DNA from: CF-167 sp963695195 | Lineage (GTDB): Bacteria > Chloroflexota > Limnocylindria > QHBO01 | Length of the DNA: 64,000 nt | Assembly (NCBI GenBank): GCA_963695195.1 | Contig: CAVOGE010000007.1 | Location: forward strand, 682,001-746,000 | Reading direction: 5' to 3' | Shown here: positions 61,397 to 64,000 of the stretch, piece by piece | Layout: each line of letters starts with the position of its first letter | Position numbering within the stretch: the stretch's first letter is position 1 | The notes under the pieces: generated by a model | Databases searched by the model: none | What the model saw: the letters and a program-made list of their open reading frames with translations, nothing else | Told to the model about the DNA's origin: nothing | Translations under genes and position numbers: made by a program

Positions 61397-61801
61397 TCAG
61401 ATGGGGGTGATCTCCCCATCCTCGCTGATCGCCACCAACTGTCCATCCGTCACCCCGGCGAGCTCCTCGGGCGCCACCACCACGATCGGGATGCGCACGC
61501 CGTACAGCTCCTCGGCAACTGCCGCTCCGACCGCCAGAATCAGGTCCGGCTCGCCGAGGAGGATGCCGGCCGGCGCGTGCCCGGCCCGCACTGCCTCCGC
61601 CAGCACCGACGACGAGGAGGACGACCCGCGCGCGGCTGGCATCACCACGATTCGCCCGGCCAGGTTCTCGCCTCGCTGCGGATGGCGCGCGTCGATCACC
61701 TGGCCGCTGGCTGGGTCCATGCCGCCCCATAGGGAGAGCGGCTCGCGCAGAACGATGGTGGCGGCGTTCGCACTCCCCGGCGCAAGCACCCGGCCCCTCA
61801 C
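61397..61801 (-). CDS. Aconitase X swivel (small) subunit, DUF126
   Basis: 134 residues from GTG 61801, which overlaps the large-subunit stop (GTGA). Landmarks: GRVLAPGSANAATIVL, LSLWGGMDPASGQVID, RHPQRGENLAGRIVVMP and the Ser run GSSSSSSVL. This domain closes over the active site of the large subunit. Aconitase-X enzymes act as mevalonate-5-phosphate dehydratase (modified mevalonate pathway) or as hydroxyproline dehydratase; sequence alone does not decide here. Confidence 0.87.
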   Translation of the reverse strand: MRGRVLAPGSANAATIVLREPLSLWGGMDPASGQVIDARHPQRGENLAGRIVVMPAARGSSSSSSVLAEAVRAGHAPAGILLGEPDLILAVGAAVAEELYGVRIPIVVVAPEELAGVTDGQLVAISEDGEITPI

Positions 61802-63085
61802 GCTGCACCCCACAGGTCGGGGTCGCGCCAGACGGACCCGCGGACTGCTGACCGCACACATTCCCGCAGGCTGCCGAAGATCACCTCGACACCGATGTTC
61901 CCCGGCGCGTAGAAGGCCCACTTGCCGGAGTCGGTCATGGCGGGAAGCGGGCTGGGGCTCAGCACCGGCGCGATGTAGCTGCAGGTGTCCACCAGCAGCT
62001 CGACCCCCTGCGCCCGCAGCCGTCGGGCAAGGCCCTCCTCTTCGGCCTCGGCGAGCAGGTGGCGCCCGGTCGAGACCATCAGCTCGACGCCGGCCGCGGG
62101 ACGCGCCCCGGCCAGCTCCCGTTCCACCGCGCGCAGCTCGGGCAGCGACGCGTGGGGCGTTCCCAGCGAGACGGTGCCGATCGGCGTTCCGGGCGTCCCG
62201 CTGGCCGCGGTGGTGAGCTCGTCGCGGGCAGTGCGCAGCTCCGCCAGGCCGATCTCCACGGTTGCGTCGGGCGGGCGGCCCTGGAGCGCGGCATCGAGGG
62301 TCGGGGCTTCGGGCGTCGACCCGACCGCGTGGAACATGGCCACCGAACCCGACGACGCGGCGGCGGCGCCGATCGCCTTCAGCCGATCCTCCGATTGACC
62401 GGCCGGCAGCCCATCGATGGCGGCCACCCGGCCACCGGCGCGCCGCCCGAGCACGATGCCCAGGACCGGGTAGAGGGCGTCGTCATCGAGCAGCGCCGCG
62501 GGAATGTCGGATGCCAGCCGAAGGACCACGGTGGCGCGCCGGGCATCGGTGCGGTGCAGGCCGGCATCGGGCACCAGGCCGGTGATGGCGCACGCGATAT
62601 CGGTGAAGTCACCGTAGCGTTCTGTGCGGGCGCCGAGCACGCTGTTGGCAGAAGACGATCGCATTCGACTCCGCCCACGCGACCTGCTCGCCGAGTGCGG
62701 GCCGGGCAAAGGACAGCTGGTACGGGGCGCAGGTGTAGGTCGGCGTGCAGCCCAGGCTTCGATAGTGCCCCATCAGCAGCCTGCCCCGCTCGGCGGTCCG
62801 GGCATCTCCGCGCCACAGCTCCGGGTGGAGGAGGTCCAGCGCGCCAACGTTGAGGGTTGTCGGCACGCCGACCTGCGCTCCACCGTCAACCAGCCGCTCC
62901 ACGAAGTCGACCGTCGCCTCGCCGTGGTACAGGCACGAATCGACGTGGGCGGAGGTGATCGGGATCAGCCGGTCGGCCCGGAGCGCCTCGGCGGCGCGGA
63001 CCACGAGCCGCATGGCCAGGGCCGCACCAGGCCCGGAATCCCCCGCGAGCAGCCCGCGCTCACGCTCGTCGAGGACGAGGCTCAG
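61798..63085 (-). CDS. Aconitase X catalytic (large) subunit, apparent frameshift
   Basis: Two frames join into one protein: the upstream frame (start in or near 63085, where CTG overlaps the rpiB stop) gives SAHVDSCLYHGEATVDFVERL, VPTTLNVGALDLLHPEL and GCTPTYTCAPYQLSF up to AWAESNAIVF; the downstream frame continues with ANSVLGARTERYGDFTDIACAITG and ends with VDTCSYIAPVLS. One extra T near 62651 (TTCTGCC instead of TTCGCC) breaks it. Cys residues expected for an iron-sulfur cluster are visible in both parts. Start codon is uncertain: no ATG or GTG fits before residue 25. Function as in the small subunit. Confidence 0.82.
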
Positions 63086-63534
63086 TGCCCGGACTCCTCG
63101 GCTTCGATCCGCGCGATCTTGGCGATGCGCGCCACGTGGCGGCCGCCCCCGAACTCGGCGGTCAGGAACTCGCGCAGGCAGGCCTTGGCCACCTCGGTGC
63201 CGACGATGCGTCCACCGAAGGCGATCACGTTCGCGTCGTTGTGCTCGCGAGCCAGGCGGGCGACGACCGGATTGGTGGCCTGCACGCAGCGGATGCCGCG
63301 CACCTTGTTGGCCACGATCGCCTCGCCGGTGCCGCTACCCCCCAGCACCACACCGCGCTCGTAGTCACCGCGGGCAACGGCGCGTGCCACCGGGGCGATG
63401 AAATCGGGGTAGTCGACCGCCTCGGTCGAGAAGGTACCGAAGTCGTGATACTCGATCCGCAGTTCGTCGAGCAGCGTGCACAGCTCGCCCTTGAGGGCGA
63501 AGCCCGCGTGGTCCGAACCGATGGCGACGCGCAT
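63082..63534 (-). CDS. rpiB: Ribose-5-phosphate isomerase B
   Basis: 150 residues. RpiB fold with AIGSDHAGFALKGEL at the start and GSGTGEAIVANKVRGIRC in the middle. The catalytic Cys of E. coli-type RpiB is absent; the Glu after GTG matches the Mycobacterium-type enzyme, which uses Glu as base. Interconverts ribose-5-phosphate and ribulose-5-phosphate in the pentose phosphate pathway. TAGACT lies 10 nt before the ATG. Confidence 0.93.
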   Translation of the reverse strand: MRVAIGSDHAGFALKGELCTLLDELRIEYHDFGTFSTEAVDYPDFIAPVARAVARGDYERGVVLGGSGTGEAIVANKVRGIRCVQATNPVVARLAREHNDANVIAFGGRIVGTEVAKACLREFLTAEFGGGRHVARIAKIARIEAEESGH

Positions 63535-63542
63535 GGCGTGGC

Positions 63543-64000
63543 CTAGTCTATCGGCCCGATCAGCGCCTCGATCTCTCCGCGCGCCACCGCCCCCTCGCGC
63601 AGGAGCCGTGGCCGTTCACCGCTGAGATCCAGCACCGTCGAGGCGACCCCACCCGGAACGCGTCCGCCGTCAACCACCGCGTGCGGTTCGTCGCCGTCGG
63701 CAAACGCGATCAGCACGTCATCGGCATCGAGCGTCTCCGGTTCGCCGGAGCGATTGGCGCTTGAAGTCGCCAGCGGGCCGGCCTCGGCGAGCAGCGCAAG
63801 GGTGATCTGGTGATTCGGGGCGCGAAAGGCCTGGCTGCTGCCGCCAGTCGCCGATGGAAGGACGAGCGTCAGCCCGCCGGGCCAGAAGCGCGACGCGAGT
63901 CGGGCGGCCCGATCGTCGGCGACGTAGCCGACGGTCAACCGCCGCGGCCAGGTCCGAGACCAGCAGCGCGACGGCACGATCGAACGGCCGCCGCTTGGCC
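63543..64000 (-). CDS. Threonylcarbamoyl-AMP synthase (YwlC/Sua5), 5' part outside window, apparent frameshift
   Basis: The main frame has ARLASRFWPGGLTLVLP, GPLATSSANRSGEPE and the ending LREGAVARGEIEALIGPID, typical of TsaC/YwlC proteins that make the threonylcarbamoyl-AMP used for tRNA t6A. Upstream, the family's KxRP signature (AKRRPFDRAVALLVSDLAAAV, minus strand, from about 63999) is in another frame; one extra base near 63938 separates them. The gene runs off the window end. The rest of the product is normal. Confidence 0.85.
   Translation of the reverse strand, partial: PSGGRSIVPSRCWSRTWPRRLTVGYVADDRAARLASRFWPGGLTLVLPSATGGSSQAFRAPNHQITLALLAEAGPLATSSANRSGEPETLDADDVLIAFADGDEPHAVVDGGRVPGGVASTVLDLSGERPRLLREGAVARGEIEALIGPID

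Overview
The window is GC-rich, densely coded bacterial DNA. The gene order threonylcarbamoyl-AMP synthase - rpiB - glyA - atp operon - murA - mreB matches the conserved block of Gram-positive and Chloroflexota genomes. The Tad pilus locus has no outer-membrane secretin gene, which fits a one-membrane (monoderm) cell. A high-GC member of the Chloroflexota (for example a Limnocylindria- or Ellin6529-like lineage) is my best guess; this is inferred from gene content and order, and no rRNA or tRNA gene was seen.

Layout. 1-1.3 kb: end of a SARP/BTAD-type regulator, an AGTACT operator-like dyad, and two tiny peptide reading frames that both end in Lys-Gly-Trp. 1.3-6.2 kb: HD-GYP c-di-GMP phosphodiesterase, a DUF5317-MFS fusion, two small membrane proteins, and Pcm. 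6.2-9.5 kb: a GT4 glycosyltransferase, an orphan XRE regulator flanked by two copies of a three-palindrome repeat, and a metallophosphoesterase. 9.5-29 kb: a large envelope-glycan region with nine GT-C type membrane proteins (five of them GT87), two membrane sulfatase/phosphatase-fold enzymes, a PAP2 enzyme, a degenerate GDPD, an FAD oxidoreductase and a methyltransferase. 29-43.4 kb: a DegS-like kinase and NarL-type regulator, then a complete Tad/Flp pilus cluster with a second two-component system inside it. 43.4-46.3 kb: DUF192, ComF, long-form HPF and endonuclease IV. 46.3-51.6 kb (minus strand): XRE regulator, flippase-like protein, PHP phosphoesterase, MreB, MurA and two small proteins. 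51.9-59 kb (minus): complete F1Fo-ATP synthase operon with two AtpZ-like genes. 59-64 kb (minus): GlyA, a double GNAT protein, both aconitase-X subunits, RpiB and a partial threonylcarbamoyl-AMP synthase.

How it works together. The middle region probably builds a polyprenyl-phosphate-dependent membrane glycan or lipoglycan. The Tad region builds a surface pilus under two-component control. The last third is core cell-wall and energy metabolism. Many genes that do not lie inside operons have a TANNNT -10 box 6-8 nt before the start codon, which suggests widespread leaderless transcripts. Three genes (flippase-like, aconitase-X large subunit, threonylcarbamoyl-AMP synthase) each carry one apparent single-base insertion that breaks the frame; these may be assembly errors. 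MurA carries Asp in place of the fosfomycin-target Cys, and the ATP synthase alpha subunit has a histone-like Lys/Ala/Pro tail.
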